Assembly: GCF_900327775.1 (NCBI RefSeq)
Contig: NZ_OUMZ01000007.1
Span: forward strand, 372,115 to 436,114
Direction of reading: 5' to 3'
DNA: 64,000 bases
DNA from: Roseovarius sp. EL26
GTDB taxonomy: Bacteria; Pseudomonadota; Alphaproteobacteria; Rhodobacterales; Rhodobacteraceae
The position numbers and the translations under genes are program-made. Under the pieces are notes generated by a model. That model was not told the origin of the DNA and did no database searches. It saw only the letters and a list, made by a program, of their open reading frames with translations. Every line of letters starts with the position of its first letter. The first letter of the stretch is position 1. Shown here piece by piece: positions 1 to 8,730 of the stretch.

Positions 1-20
1 GAGACAGAGGAGGACACGCA

Positions 21-680
21 ATGATCCGTTTACACCACGTGCCGTTTTCGCGCTCTTTCAGGGTTTTGTGGCTGCTTGAGGAACTGGGGTTTGATTGCGA
101 TGTAGTGGAGTATTCCATCCGTAACGGATCGTTGCGGGATCCGGCATTTCTGGCGATTTCCCCGGCGGGGCGGGTGCCCGCGTTGGAGATCGATGGCAGA
201 GTGTTGTTCGAAAGTGGGGCCATTGTGCAGACCCTGTGCGAGGAACATGCGGGTGGTGGTCTGGCACCGGGTATTGGCGAGGCTGAACGCGCGCATTATC
301 TTGAATTGCTGTCTTACGCTGAAACCATGGCCAGCCTGATCGAGCAGCTGAACATGCAGCATTTGTTTTTGCGTGATCTGACGCAAGCTTCGCCGGTGGT
401 GATCAAGCTGACCACGGCGCGATTGGCGGCAACCTTGGCCGGTTTCGAGCGCATGCTAGGCGCGCAGGATTATGTTTTGACCCGCGGGTTTTCTGCCGCA
501 GACATCATGATGGGGTTCAACCTGTTTGCCGCGCCATATTATGTCAAGATGGATGCTTACCCGGTCCTGACCGAGTATGCCAATCGCCTTGCCGCACGCT
601 CGGCTTACCAACTGGCCCGTGACAAGGATGGTGCGCAGGATTTTTATACGCAAGACTTCTACCCTGTACCGGAGGGTTGA
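21..680 (+). CDS. Glutathione S-transferase family protein
   Basis: A 219-residue cytosolic GST-like protein. The N-terminus (IRLHHVPFSRSFRVLWLLEE) matches the thioredoxin-fold glutathione site of bacterial GSTs, and the segment around residues 50-70 (GRVPALEIDG, then ESGAI) carries the cis-Pro and the Glu-Ser pair that contacts the gamma-glutamyl group. The C-terminal half is the expected helical domain. A strong AGGAGG-type ribosome site lies just before the ATG. The stop codon is directly followed by the ATG of the HMG-CoA lyase gene, so the two are co-transcribed, which suggests a helper role in leucine breakdown. The substrate cannot be told from sequence. Confidence 0.85.
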   Translation: MIRLHHVPFSRSFRVLWLLEELGFDCDVVEYSIRNGSLRDPAFLAISPAGRVPALEIDGRVLFESGAIVQTLCEEHAGGGLAPGIGEAERAHYLELLSYAETMASLIEQLNMQHLFLRDLTQASPVVIKLTTARLAATLAGFERMLGAQDYVLTRGFSAADIMMGFNLFAAPYYVKMDAYPVLTEYANRLAARSAYQLARDKDGAQDFYTQDFYPVPEG

Positions 681-1547
681 ATGGCCGAGCGTGTTGAGAT
701 TTTCGAGGTTGGTCCGCGAGATGGGTTGCAAAACGAAGCGCAACAGATTGCCACAGCAGATAAAATCGCCCTAGTTGATTGTTTGAACCGCGCCGGGTTC
801 TCTCGCATTGAAGTGGCCAGCTTTGTCAGCCCCAAGTGGGTGCCGCAGATGGCGGATGGGGCGGATGTGCTGGCGGGGATCCAGCGTATGCCGGGTGTGC
901 GGTATGCGGCCCTGACCCCCAATATACGCGGCTATAATGGTGCAGTTGCAGCAAAGGCAGATGAGATTGCCGTCTTTGCTTCAGCCTCGGAAGGGTTTTC
1001 AAAGGCAAATATCAACGCGACGATTTCCGAGAGTTTCGAGCGGTTTGCACCGATTATGCAAGCGGCGCGGCAGACTAACATTCCGGTTCGGGGGTATGTG
1101 TCCTGTGTGACCGATTGCCCCTATGACGGAAAGGTTGCGCCCGCCGCTGTGACACGGGTGGCTGAACATTTATACAAGGCTGGCTGCTATGAGGTGAGCC
1201 TGGGCGATACCATCGGGCAGGCAATGCCAGAGCGTTTGGATGCGATGTTGTCAGCCGTTCTGATGCAAGTTCCTGTCGCGCATTTGGCCGGGCATTATCA
1301 CGACACAGCGGGGCGTGCATTGGAGAATATCGAAGTATCTCTGGCACAGGGGGTGCGGGTCTTTGATGCAGCGGTTGGTGGCTTGGGGGGATGCCCTTAT
1401 GCGCCGGGTGCGGCAGGTAATGTCGCCACTGAAGCCGTGCATGATCGGTTAACGGCGCTGGGTTATGACACGGGTCTTGATCGTGATGTGCTAATTGAGG
1501 CCGCGCAGATGGCGTGTGCGATGAGAACGGGACCTGAAAATGTTTGA
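681..1547 (+). CDS. mvaB: Hydroxymethylglutaryl-CoA lyase
   Basis: Cleaves 3-hydroxy-3-methylglutaryl-CoA to acetoacetate and acetyl-CoA, the last step of leucine degradation. The 288 residues form a TIM barrel of the HMGL/isopropylmalate synthase type: EVGPRDGLQNE near the N-terminus (catalytic Arg, metal-binding Asp), SCVTDCPYDG mid-protein, SLGDTIG, and HYHDTAGRALEN with the two metal-binding His. The GGLGGCPYAPGAAGN loop near residue 235 holds the conserved active-site Cys. The length fits bacterial MvaB. It starts right after the GST stop, with GGAGG ten bases upstream, and its 3' end overlaps the next gene by 8 bases, so translation is probably coupled. Confidence 0.95.
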   Translation: MAERVEIFEVGPRDGLQNEAQQIATADKIALVDCLNRAGFSRIEVASFVSPKWVPQMADGADVLAGIQRMPGVRYAALTPNIRGYNGAVAAKADEIAVFASASEGFSKANINATISESFERFAPIMQAARQTNIPVRGYVSCVTDCPYDGKVAPAAVTRVAEHLYKAGCYEVSLGDTIGQAMPERLDAMLSAVLMQVPVAHLAGHYHDTAGRALENIEVSLAQGVRVFDAAVGGLGGCPYAPGAAGNVATEAVHDRLTALGYDTGLDRDVLIEAAQMACAMRTGPENV

Positions 1548-2322
1548 AACGATTTCCATCGAGCAAGATGACCGAGGTGTCGCAACCTTGTGGTTGGACC
1601 GGGCAGAGAAACACAACGCCATGTCCGCGCAGATGATGGCAGAGCTGACTGAGGCCGCAGGCCAACTGGGTGCGAATGACGCGGTTCGGGTCGTGGTGCT
1701 GGCCGCTAAAGGGCGGACGTTTTGCGCAGGTGGCGATCTGGGTTGGATGCGTGACCAATTTGAGGCAACCCTGGAGGTGCGCGCCAAGGAAGCGGCCAAG
1801 CTGGCCTATATGTTGCAGGCGCTCAATACGTTGTCCAAACCCCTGATTGGGCGGTTGCATGGCAATGCTTTTGGCGGTGGGGTTGGTTTAGCGTCAGTCT
1901 GTGATGTGGCCATCGGGGTGGAGCATCTGCAGATGGCGTTGACTGAAACCCGGTTGGGCCTGATTCCGGCAACAATTGGCCCCTATGCGGCGGCCCGTAT
2001 GGGCGAGGCCGCCGCGCGACAGGTGTTTATGTCTGGCAAGCGCTTTGATGCAGCAGAGGCGGTGCGATTGAACCTGCTGGCGCGTTCCGTGACAGAGGTC
2101 GAGCTGGATGACGCAGTAGAGGCAGAAATCACCCCGTATCTATCTTGTGCGCCGCAAGCTGTAGCGCGAGCCAAGAGAATGTTGAGGCAGTTAGGGCCAA
2201 CGATTGATAAGGCGGCGATCGAGGCCTCAATCGCAGAGTTGAGCGCTTGTTGGGAGGGGGAAGAGGCTCGTGAAGGGATCGCGGCCTTTTTTGAAAAACG
2301 CCCTCCGAAATGGACGTTATAG
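1540..2322 (+). CDS. Enoyl-CoA hydratase family protein, probable methylglutaconyl-CoA hydratase
   Basis: A 260-residue crotonase-fold protein. It has the oxyanion-hole segments AGGDLGWMRD (about residues 65-74) and GNAFGGGVGLASVCD (about 108-122), and the ETRLGLIPATIGPY stretch that holds the catalytic Glu region. It overlaps the HMG-CoA lyase gene by 8 bases. In leucine-degradation (liu) operons this position belongs to 3-methylglutaconyl-CoA hydratase, which makes HMG-CoA for the lyase. That assignment rests on context, since crotonase specificity is hard to read from sequence. Its last 6 bases overlap the convergent cupredoxin gene. Confidence 0.9.
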   Translation: MFETISIEQDDRGVATLWLDRAEKHNAMSAQMMAELTEAAGQLGANDAVRVVVLAAKGRTFCAGGDLGWMRDQFEATLEVRAKEAAKLAYMLQALNTLSKPLIGRLHGNAFGGGVGLASVCDVAIGVEHLQMALTETRLGLIPATIGPYAAARMGEAAARQVFMSGKRFDAAEAVRLNLLARSVTEVELDDAVEAEITPYLSCAPQAVARAKRMLRQLGPTIDKAAIEASIAELSACWEGEEAREGIAAFFEKRPPKWTL

Positions 2323-2643
2323 AGGATTAATCTGCAACGTCCCGGTCATTGCCGGGTGCAAAGCACAATGAAATGGACCTGTCCAATCCGGGCCGATTGT
2401 TAATGTGATGCTATCACCTGATTCCAGAACACCGGTATCCCAACTGCCATCATCAGCCGTTGCCGTGTGTGGCGCAAGATCATGGTTGATGAATGTAATT
2501 TTGTCCGTTGAGTGAAGCTCTGATTTTGGTAATTCAAAAAGAAAATCGCGAATGGAGACGGTGAAAGCTGAGCCCTGAGCAAACACTGGAGCAGCAAGAG
2601 CTGCACCAGTACAGGCCAGAAAGTGGCGGCGTTGCAATGTCAT
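2317..2643 (-). CDS. Small periplasmic cupredoxin-like protein
   Basis: A 108-residue protein with a Tat-like leader (TLQRRHFLACTGAALAAPVFA) followed by a single plastocyanin/azurin-like domain. Candidate copper ligands are the His of HDLAPHT (residues about 54-59) and the C-terminal FHCALHPAM, which supplies Cys, His and Met in the type-1 spacing. It probably carries electrons or handles copper in the periplasm. Its ATG overlaps the stop of the DUF4142 gene (ATGA), so the two are translationally coupled. The 3' end overlaps the convergent hydratase gene by 6 bases. The redox partner is unknown. Confidence 0.85.
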   Translation of the reverse strand: MTLQRRHFLACTGAALAAPVFAQGSAFTVSIRDFLFELPKSELHSTDKITFINHDLAPHTATADDGSWDTGVLESGDSITLTIGPDWTGPFHCALHPAMTGTLQINPL

Positions 2644-3155
2644 TTGAGGGTCGCAATCATCGTTTCAGCGTGACCTTCGTGAACTTTGAAGATTTCCAGA
2701 CCCTGTTCAAAAAGGGCTTTCACTTCGTCGTTATCGATGTTGGGAATAAACGTATTTTCCACGAGATCATTGACGGCCTGATGATATCCCAATTCATTTT
2801 CCGCGTAAGCAAGGTCAAATTCGGCCCCACGTAGTTGTGACAAATGATCAATGATGCCTTCTGCATCTTCGTTCAGTTTTTGCGAAAGGAAATTGTCGGT
2901 CGCCTGAGCCCCAAGCTTGTCCAGTAGTTCAAGTGCAGCTGCGTTGACAGCTTCATGATCGCTGATCATAGTACGGGCAAATTGGCGGACTTCTGGGTTA
3001 TCGCTGATGGCCAAGGCCAGATGGGCATACCGGATGTCGATATTATCAGCCGTATAGGCGACATGCGCAATTTCCGTGTCGCTGAGCTGGGCCGGATCTG
3101 CGGCCAGAGCAGGGGAGGCAAGTGCAAGAATTACTGCGGAGAGAATATGTTTCAT
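2640..3155 (-). CDS. DUF4142-type periplasmic protein
   Basis: A 171-residue exported protein with signal peptide MKHILSAVILALASPALAAD, then an all-helical region that resembles the DUF4142 ferritin-like bundle: paired helices with H/E residues such as ARTMISDHEAVN, the YHQAVNDLVE segment and a C-terminal VHEGHAETM. I chose the ATG at 3155 rather than an upstream one because the signal peptide starts there and an AAGGAT site lies at the right distance. It is coupled to the cupredoxin gene downstream and is divergent from the AraC regulator at 3296. Function is unknown; bound metal is possible but not shown. Confidence 0.85.
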   Translation of the reverse strand: MKHILSAVILALASPALAADPAQLSDTEIAHVAYTADNIDIRYAHLALAISDNPEVRQFARTMISDHEAVNAAALELLDKLGAQATDNFLSQKLNEDAEGIIDHLSQLRGAEFDLAYAENELGYHQAVNDLVENTFIPNIDNDEVKALFEQGLEIFKVHEGHAETMIATLK

Positions 3156-3295
3156 ATCGTGGGATCCTTGAAGCAAAGTGGTTGTGCACTAAGGAAAGCA
3201 CGAAACTTACAGCCGTGTATGACGATACGTACAGAATTTGTGACCAATCGTTTGCGATCATCGACTCTGATTGAACGATTTGCCATATTTAGCGT

Positions 3296-4267
3296 ATGAA
3301 AGATCTTCTGAGTGATATTCTGATGCAACTCTCCCTAAAGGGGACATTGTATTTCCGTACATCTTTTCGTCAGCCGTGGGGTGTGCGGGTGCCGAGCTAT
3401 TCCAATGTCGCACGCTTTCATTTCGTGCATCGGGGGGAATGCTTGATCCGGCATGAAAAGGGTGGTGAGGCGCTGCGTCTTGCACAGGGCGATCTGGTTA
3501 TCATCCCCAACGGTGCAGGGCACGTTCTATATTGCCACCCGGATACCGAAACCAAAGCCTTGCCATTGGAAACTGTGATGGAAAAATCAGGATATGATGG
3601 CACTGGCGTTCTGTATTATGGCGGAGATGACTTTCTGGAAGTGGAAGATCGAGAAACCCAGTTGATCTGTGGCCATTTTTCGATCGCAGACGGGCAGGAG
3701 CATCCTATTTTTAGTTGGTTACCCCCTTTGGTGCATGTCGCGGATTACGGCGCACAAACTGGTCAGTGGATGGAGGCCTCGTTGCGGATGATTGGGGCCG
3801 AAACGTCCGAGCCCAATTTGGGAGGTGAGTTGATCGCTTTGAAACTGTCGGAAATGATTTTCGCACAGGCGTTACGGGCTTTTCTTGGAAGTGCTGCCGC
3901 CAATGATGTTGGGTTGTCGGGGTTTGCCGACCCGCAATTGTCGCGCGCGCTGGGCGTGGTTCACGCGGATCCATCACAGAACTGGACACTTGAGACCATG
4001 GCCCGCGAGGCTGGAATGTCGCGTACCGGATTTGCGGTGCGCTTTTCCGAGATGATTGGTATGCCGCCGCTGCGCTATCTGACCTATTGGCGGATGCAAC
4101 TGGCCTGCAAGGCGCTGCGGGAAACTCGCAAGCCGCTGGCCGAGATTGCAGAAGACGTAGGCTATCTATCCGAATCCGGGTTTTCGCGGGTGTTTCGCAA
4201 GGAAAAAGGTCTCCCGCCTGCAAGGTATCGGACGGTGATCAGAGAAGGTGAGATGGTTGCGGGCTGA
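3296..4267 (+). CDS. AraC family transcriptional regulator (cupin_6 type)
   Basis: A 323-residue regulator. Residues about 25-200 look like the AraC N-terminal cupin (HRGECLIRHE, LAQGDLVIIPNGAGHVL). Residues about 215-315 hold two helix-turn-helix motifs, the second being EIAEDVGYLSESGFSRVFRK, which ends in the AraC signature. The ligand is unknown. It is divergent from the DUF4142-cupredoxin pair across about 140 bases, so it may control that pair or itself. No clear Shine-Dalgarno site precedes the ATG. The first half is separated from the HTH by a Leu/Ala-rich linker. Confidence 0.9.
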   Translation: MKDLLSDILMQLSLKGTLYFRTSFRQPWGVRVPSYSNVARFHFVHRGECLIRHEKGGEALRLAQGDLVIIPNGAGHVLYCHPDTETKALPLETVMEKSGYDGTGVLYYGGDDFLEVEDRETQLICGHFSIADGQEHPIFSWLPPLVHVADYGAQTGQWMEASLRMIGAETSEPNLGGELIALKLSEMIFAQALRAFLGSAAANDVGLSGFADPQLSRALGVVHADPSQNWTLETMAREAGMSRTGFAVRFSEMIGMPPLRYLTYWRMQLACKALRETRKPLAEIAEDVGYLSESGFSRVFRKEKGLPPARYRTVIREGEMVAG

Positions 4268-4621
4268 TTTGTCTGCTTAGCGAACATGGTCGCCGTTCTA
4301 AAGAGCAATTTTGGGGGAGACGAAACCTACTCTAAGCAATGAAGTTTTGCTATGTGTGAGACATAACAATAAACGTGTCATTTCAAGAACAAATTCGACT
4401 TGAGATCAAACATTGCATATTGCCCGAGACATTCCTGGGAAAAGGGGATTGTTTGCCTCAAAAACGGATTGAAAACTATTCTGAATGGCTGTGAGTGATA
4501 GTCAATCTCGGCTGAATGCATGGCTTGTAGAGATTAAAATATCCAGAATGCAACGTAGCATCGGTTGCTAAGGGTTCTTAGCAGACATTTTGCATTTACA
4601 GCGAACAGCACAGATTGGGGG
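4268..4621. other. Intergenic stretch without a recognisable gene
   Basis: About 350 AT-richer bases between the convergent AraC and M20 genes. I find no plausible coding frame or RNA gene. It holds one copy of an 18-mer that recurs at 8642-8659, and a small hairpin (tgctaag/cttagca, 4566-4583) beyond the end of the M20 gene, which lacks a good T-run. Confidence 0.5.
4392..4409 (+). repeat. 18-bp repeat, copy 1
   Basis: aattcgacttgagatcaa here and aattcgagttgagatcaa at 8642-8659 differ at one base. The two copies flank the M20-NhaC-GlxA block in direct orientation. They could be regulator sites or relics of an insertion boundary, or chance. Confidence 0.4.
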
Positions 4622-5770
4622 TTACCCCTCAGCTCTTACTGGCAATCGATCCTTCACCAGATCTGCCCAGAACCCCGCCCCGATGGGCAACAGCGCATCG
4701 TTGAAATCGTAATCCGCGGCATGTAGGGGCTGTCCGTTTGGTCCCTCCTCACCATTCCCAAGCAAGAGGAAGCAACCGGGCACAGCAGCACAGAAGTGTG
4801 CGAAGTCTTCTGAGAAACTCATGGCTGGGCGGTCACCGATTGCTTCATGACCAGCAGCCTTTGCGGTGCGGACAACCGCCTCTACTGGGCCGTCGGCATT
4901 GATGGTTTCGATGAATTCCGTGTTAAAGCTCATCTTCGCAGTCACGCCGTGCGTTGCCGCAACGCCATCAATAATTTGGCGCATAAAGCGCTCCACGGCT
5001 TCCCGGTCTTGCGGCAGGCGTGCCCGTACATCGCCCTTAAGCACAGCTTGCCCCGGCAGCACATTACGCTGCCCATCCGTCAGGAACTCAGTCACGGACA
5101 CAACCGCCCCGGCCCCCGGTGCAAGTTTGCGCGACACGATGGTTTGCAAGGCAAGAACCAGCTCGGCACCCACGGTAATTGCATCCACTCCGACATGTGG
5201 CATTGAGGCATGACCACCTTGACCGGAAATCTCGATCTCAAACAGGCTTTCACTGGCGCAAATCTGCCCCGGCCGGGTTGAGATTTGACCAGTTGGCGCG
5301 CCCGGTAGATTGTGGATGGCATAAACTTCATCAATTGGGAATTTCTGCAAAAGGCCCTCTTTGATCATCGCCTGCGCGCCCAGACCGTGCTCTTCATTGG
5401 GTTGGAAGATAAACACAACGGTGCCGTCAAAATTTGGCGACTTGCTCAGTGTCTCCGCCGCACCTAGCAACATGGTGGTATGCCCGTCATGACCGCACGC
5501 ATGCATCACCCCGGGATTGTTCGAGACATAGTCATGCGTGCTGATTTCATGGATCGGCAGTGCATCCATATCCGCCCGTAGTCCAATTGCACGATTGCCA
5601 TTGCCTGCCTTAAGGATACCAATCACGCCCGCGCCCTCATGCACCTCCAGCCCCAGCTCCCGCAGGATCGACGCCACCTTGGCCTTAGTTCGCTCTTCTT
5701 GAAATCCAAGCTCAGGATCACGGTGAAACTCCTGACGGAGGTCGGTTAGCCGTTGGTGAAATTCTTCCAT
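4622..5770 (-). CDS. M20 family amidohydrolase (hippurate hydrolase / N-acyl amino acid hydrolase type)
   Basis: A metal-dependent hydrolase of the M20D family that removes acyl groups from amino acids or similar amides. The 382 residues have the family order: RQEFHRDPELGFQE at the start, RADMDALPI, MHACGHDGHTTMLLG (Cys/His/Asp metal centre), FQPNEEHGLGAQAMI, and the C-terminal SEDFAHF with the last metal ligand region. Frame-open sequence extends further upstream, but homology begins at MEEFHQRLTDLRQEFH, and GGGAG lies 7 bases before the ATG at 5770 (5776 is a second option). It is divergent from the NhaC gene, which suggests uptake or ion balance linked to its substrate. Confidence 0.92.
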   Translation of the reverse strand: MEEFHQRLTDLRQEFHRDPELGFQEERTKAKVASILRELGLEVHEGAGVIGILKAGNGNRAIGLRADMDALPIHEISTHDYVSNNPGVMHACGHDGHTTMLLGAAETLSKSPNFDGTVVFIFQPNEEHGLGAQAMIKEGLLQKFPIDEVYAIHNLPGAPTGQISTRPGQICASESLFEIEISGQGGHASMPHVGVDAITVGAELVLALQTIVSRKLAPGAGAVVSVTEFLTDGQRNVLPGQAVLKGDVRARLPQDREAVERFMRQIIDGVAATHGVTAKMSFNTEFIETINADGPVEAVVRTAKAAGHEAIGDRPAMSFSEDFAHFCAAVPGCFLLLGNGEEGPNGQPLHAADYDFNDALLPIGAGFWADLVKDRLPVRAEG

Positions 5771-5970
5771 GCCCATGCTCCCAATTGGGTGTTGCACATG
5801 TGGTAGCTGCCTCAGCCCCACGCGGCAAGGCCCAGAACGTCGGATGTGCCACTTGTCATGTCGCAAATCGTTAAATTTCCGGCGCACTGACCTTGAGTCT
5901 CTACCACCCAAATCTGGTGTTTAACCTTATCCACAACAAGCACGTCTCTGACCTGAGGGAGGTAACCTAC
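5771..5970. promoter_or_regulatory. Divergent promoter region between M20 hydrolase and NhaC genes
   Basis: About 200 bases must hold the promoters of both divergent genes. The part near 5845-5875 (cacttgtcatgtcgcaaatcgttaaa) is AT-rich with a tgtcgc element of the kind AraC-family proteins often bind. The exact promoter positions are not resolvable by eye. The GlxA-type regulator downstream of nhaC is the obvious candidate to act here. Confidence 0.4.
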
Positions 5971-7443
5971 GTGTCTACATCTAATTCAAACATCACCAAG
6001 CCCGGCCTTGGGATGGCGCTTTTGCCTATCATCCTGACGCTCTGTGTGCTTGGCATCCAGCTGTTCTATTTCGGCGACTTTACCCCACATATTCCACTGG
6101 CCTTCGGCATTGCTATCACCGGGTTGGTCGGGCTCAAGCTTGGCCACAAATGGAACAACATCGAAGAGGGCGTGTTTCATGTCATCAATATCTCACTACC
6201 CTCTGTCTCGATCCTGATCACGGTTGGTATGATCATCGGCGTCTGGATAGCCAGCGGCACAGTGCCAACACTGATTTACTACGGCCTCAAAATATTGTCA
6301 CCGGAATGGTTCCTTGCGGCAGGAATGTTGCTCTGCGCTATTGTTTCTGTCTCTCTAGGTACGTCTTGGGGCACCACCGGCACTGTCGGCTTGGCCTTGA
6401 TGGGTATCGGTGCCGGTTTTGGCATTCCTATGTATTGGACTGCTGGCGCGGTTGTTTCTGGCGCTTTCTTTGGTGATAAAATCTCGCCCTTGTCGGACAC
6501 AACCAATCTGGCCCCCGCCGTCACAGGCACCAATCTGTTTGACCACATTCGCAACATGCTACCGACAACAGTGCCATCGATGCTGATCGCGCTGGTGATC
6601 TACTTTGTGGTCGGGTTCACCCTGATTGACACATCGCAAGTCTCCTTTGAGCGGATCGATGTGATCACCATTGCACTGGAAGAAGCATTCTGGATTTCCC
6701 CCCTGATGCTGCTGCCAGCTGTACTTGTCATCTTGTTGGCGATCATGAAGCAACCTCCGATCCCATCCCTCTTTGCTGGGGCAGTCGTTGGTGGCCTCAT
6801 GGCAATCTTCTGTCAGGGCGCCGACCTGCACGAGACATTCACGTTCGCCAACAGCGGTTATTCGGTCGACACAGGTGTTGCGGAAATTGATCCTTTGCTG
6901 AATCGCGGTGGTATTCAATCGATGATGTGGACCATCTCGCTGGTGCTGCTGGCGCTTGGTTTCGGTGGCGCATTGGAGCGTGTTGGCTGCCTTCAGGCGA
7001 TTATTTCGGTCATCATCTCCAAAGTAAAAACCTTTGCTGGCATTCAGACCTCCGCAATCCTGACCTCTGTGGCAACCAATACCGTTGCAGGCGATCCTTA
7101 CCTCTCTATCGCTTTGCCCGGTCGGATGTACGCGCCGGTCTATCGCGGCATGGGGTATTCTCCCCTGAATCTCTCGCGAGCGATCGAGGAAGGCGGCACT
7201 CTGGTCTCCCCTTTGATCCCATGGAATGCAGGCGGCGCCTTTGTAATCACCGCTCTCGGTCTGGGTATCTCAGATGGAAACTTTGAGAATCTGCTCTACA
7301 TCCCGCTGGCCTTTGCCTGCTGGTTATCCCCGGTGATCGGGATCTTCTACGCCATGACGGGCCTCTTTTCGCCCAAGGCAACGGACGAAGAAATTCAATC
7401 CTGGCAAGACAGCGGAGAAACCATCGAGGCGGTGACAGCCTAA
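5971..7443 (+). CDS. nhaC: NhaC family Na+/H+ antiporter
   Basis: A polytopic inner-membrane antiporter of about 490 residues and roughly 11-12 membrane segments. Family-like stretches include the SLGTSWGTTGTVG loop, GAFFGDKISPLSDTTNLAPA (the NhaC signature with Asp residues in the transport path) and NTVAGDPYLSIALPGRMY. The start is a GTG at 5971 preceded by GAGGGAGG with 8-base spacing; the longer upstream frame has no such site and codes for non-membrane sequence. NhaC-type proteins next to amidohydrolases may move organic anions or amino acids rather than only Na+, so the substrate is an open question. Confidence 0.92.
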   Translation: MSTSNSNITKPGLGMALLPIILTLCVLGIQLFYFGDFTPHIPLAFGIAITGLVGLKLGHKWNNIEEGVFHVINISLPSVSILITVGMIIGVWIASGTVPTLIYYGLKILSPEWFLAAGMLLCAIVSVSLGTSWGTTGTVGLALMGIGAGFGIPMYWTAGAVVSGAFFGDKISPLSDTTNLAPAVTGTNLFDHIRNMLPTTVPSMLIALVIYFVVGFTLIDTSQVSFERIDVITIALEEAFWISPLMLLPAVLVILLAIMKQPPIPSLFAGAVVGGLMAIFCQGADLHETFTFANSGYSVDTGVAEIDPLLNRGGIQSMMWTISLVLLALGFGGALERVGCLQAIISVIISKVKTFAGIQTSAILTSVATNTVAGDPYLSIALPGRMYAPVYRGMGYSPLNLSRAIEEGGTLVSPLIPWNAGGAFVITALGLGISDGNFENLLYIPLAFACWLSPVIGIFYAMTGLFSPKATDEEIQSWQDSGETIEAVTA

Positions 7444-7458
7444 ACCGAACCCTCCCAG

Positions 7459-7482
7459 CGTCGCGGCCTTCGGGCTGCGGCG
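7459..7482 (+). terminator. Hairpin after nhaC
   Basis: A 10-base-pair stem (two G-T pairs) closed by a TTCG tetraloop, 15 bases after the nhaC stop. Only a short T-run (ttt) follows, so termination may be partial, letting some transcription reach the regulator gene. Confidence 0.55.
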
Positions 7483-7522
7483 CGCCTTTCACAAGATCCG
7501 ACAGCTCTGCTAGGAGTGACCA

Positions 7523-8542
7523 ATGCAATCGAGAAACTTCGTTCCCAAGGGCGCTGCCAGTTTCAGAATTGACTACGACGGCCCGCCGAAAGATTTCTAC
7601 TTTCTGCTACTGCCCAAATTCACCATGCTGGCCTTTAGCGCCGCAGTGGAACCTTTGCGCATCGCCAATCAGGTCACCAACAAAGAACTGTATCGCTGGT
7701 TTCTACTCAGCGAAGACGGACAGCCTGTCGCCTGCTCCAACGGGATTGAGATCACCCCCGACATGGCACTGGAAAACCTGCCACGTTCCAGCTTTGCCTT
7801 TGTCTGCTCCGGCATTGAACCACATGAAAGCACAAGTCCGAAAACCCTCGCCTGGATCCGCCATCAAAAGGCCCATGGCTGCCATATGGGCGGCATTTGC
7901 ACCGGCGCATTTGCTCTGGCACAGGCTGGTGTGTTGAACAGCCAAAACTTCACACTGCATTGGGAAAATCAACCCGCCTTTATGGAACATTTCCCGGTGC
8001 AAGATCCCAGCAGCAACCTATACGAGATTGATCAACGCACCATGACCTGCGGTGGCGGCAACGCGGCCACTGACATGATGCTGGAAATGATCGAAACAGA
8101 CCACGGCAAGGACTTGGCGATCATCGTAGCGGATATGAGCATTCATTTTCGTTCCGATAACCGCAAAGCCCTGCAAAAATCGGCCTATTCCGTCGCCCTC
8201 AGCAGCCGCAACCAGCACCTGATCACTGCAATGCAATACATGCACGATGCCATTGAAGAGCCTTTGGAGATCGGCGCGATCGCAGAACACATGGATATCT
8301 CACGCCGGCAATTGGAGCGCCTGTTCCAGCAATACATTGGCACCTCGCCGGTACAATTCTATATCGAATTGCGCGTCGCCCGGGCCCATGCTTTGCTCAA
8401 TGAAACCAACATGACCGTGGCTGAAATCTCTGCCGCCACTGGTTTCAGCAGCGCCACCCAGCTAACCATCCGCTTCAAAAAACGCTTCGGCCAATCCCCC
8501 AGCGCCTTTCGCAAGAGTTGGGTGGAGTATGAAGAGGGATAG
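7523..8542 (+). CDS. GlxA family transcriptional regulator (DJ-1/PfpI-like domain + AraC HTH)
   Basis: A 339-residue two-domain regulator. Residues about 20-200 form a class I glutamine-amidotransferase-like fold with GICTGAFALAQAG, where Cys sits in the nucleophile-elbow position. Residues about 230-335 carry the AraC helix-turn-helix pair (HMDISRRQLERLFQQYIG, then AEISAATGFSSATQLTIRFK). Proteins of this type control catabolism of amines, betaines and amino acids (GbdR, CdhR, ArgR in Pseudomonas). It is 79 bases after nhaC on the same strand, so it most likely senses the substrate of the M20/NhaC pair. TAGGAG precedes the ATG. Confidence 0.92.
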   Translation: MQSRNFVPKGAASFRIDYDGPPKDFYFLLLPKFTMLAFSAAVEPLRIANQVTNKELYRWFLLSEDGQPVACSNGIEITPDMALENLPRSSFAFVCSGIEPHESTSPKTLAWIRHQKAHGCHMGGICTGAFALAQAGVLNSQNFTLHWENQPAFMEHFPVQDPSSNLYEIDQRTMTCGGGNAATDMMLEMIETDHGKDLAIIVADMSIHFRSDNRKALQKSAYSVALSSRNQHLITAMQYMHDAIEEPLEIGAIAEHMDISRRQLERLFQQYIGTSPVQFYIELRVARAHALLNETNMTVAEISAATGFSSATQLTIRFKKRFGQSPSAFRKSWVEYEEG

Positions 8543-8730
8543 ACGCTACCTCAATGAAGAAAACACTATACATAAATGTCCGCTTAGAGTTCAAATGCTG
8601 ATGCATTGCGAATGACGCTTATGACCTTCAATGGCATGTCGAATTCGAGTTGAGATCAATTGGGTGATTAAAATAGGGAAATCAACTGGCGGCACGCCAT
8701 AGCCGCATATCACTTAGCGCGGTTCTCTAA
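8543..8730. other. Intergenic stretch with repeat copy 2
   Basis: Between the GlxA-type gene and the regulator remnant. I see no gene. It holds the second copy of the 18-mer. Confidence 0.4.
8642..8659 (+). repeat. 18-bp repeat, copy 2
   Basis: aattcgagttgagatcaa, identical to 4392-4409 except one base and in the same orientation. It lies about 100 bases after the GlxA-type regulator stop. Confidence 0.4.

Noticed and set aside
1075..1860. Minus-strand frame (261 codons) across HMG-CoA lyase and hydratase
   Set aside because: It is antisense to two well-supported genes and has a low-complexity, Pro/His-rich product.
4566..4583. Small hairpin beyond the M20 gene
   Set aside because: A 7-base stem without T-run is too weak to call a terminator.
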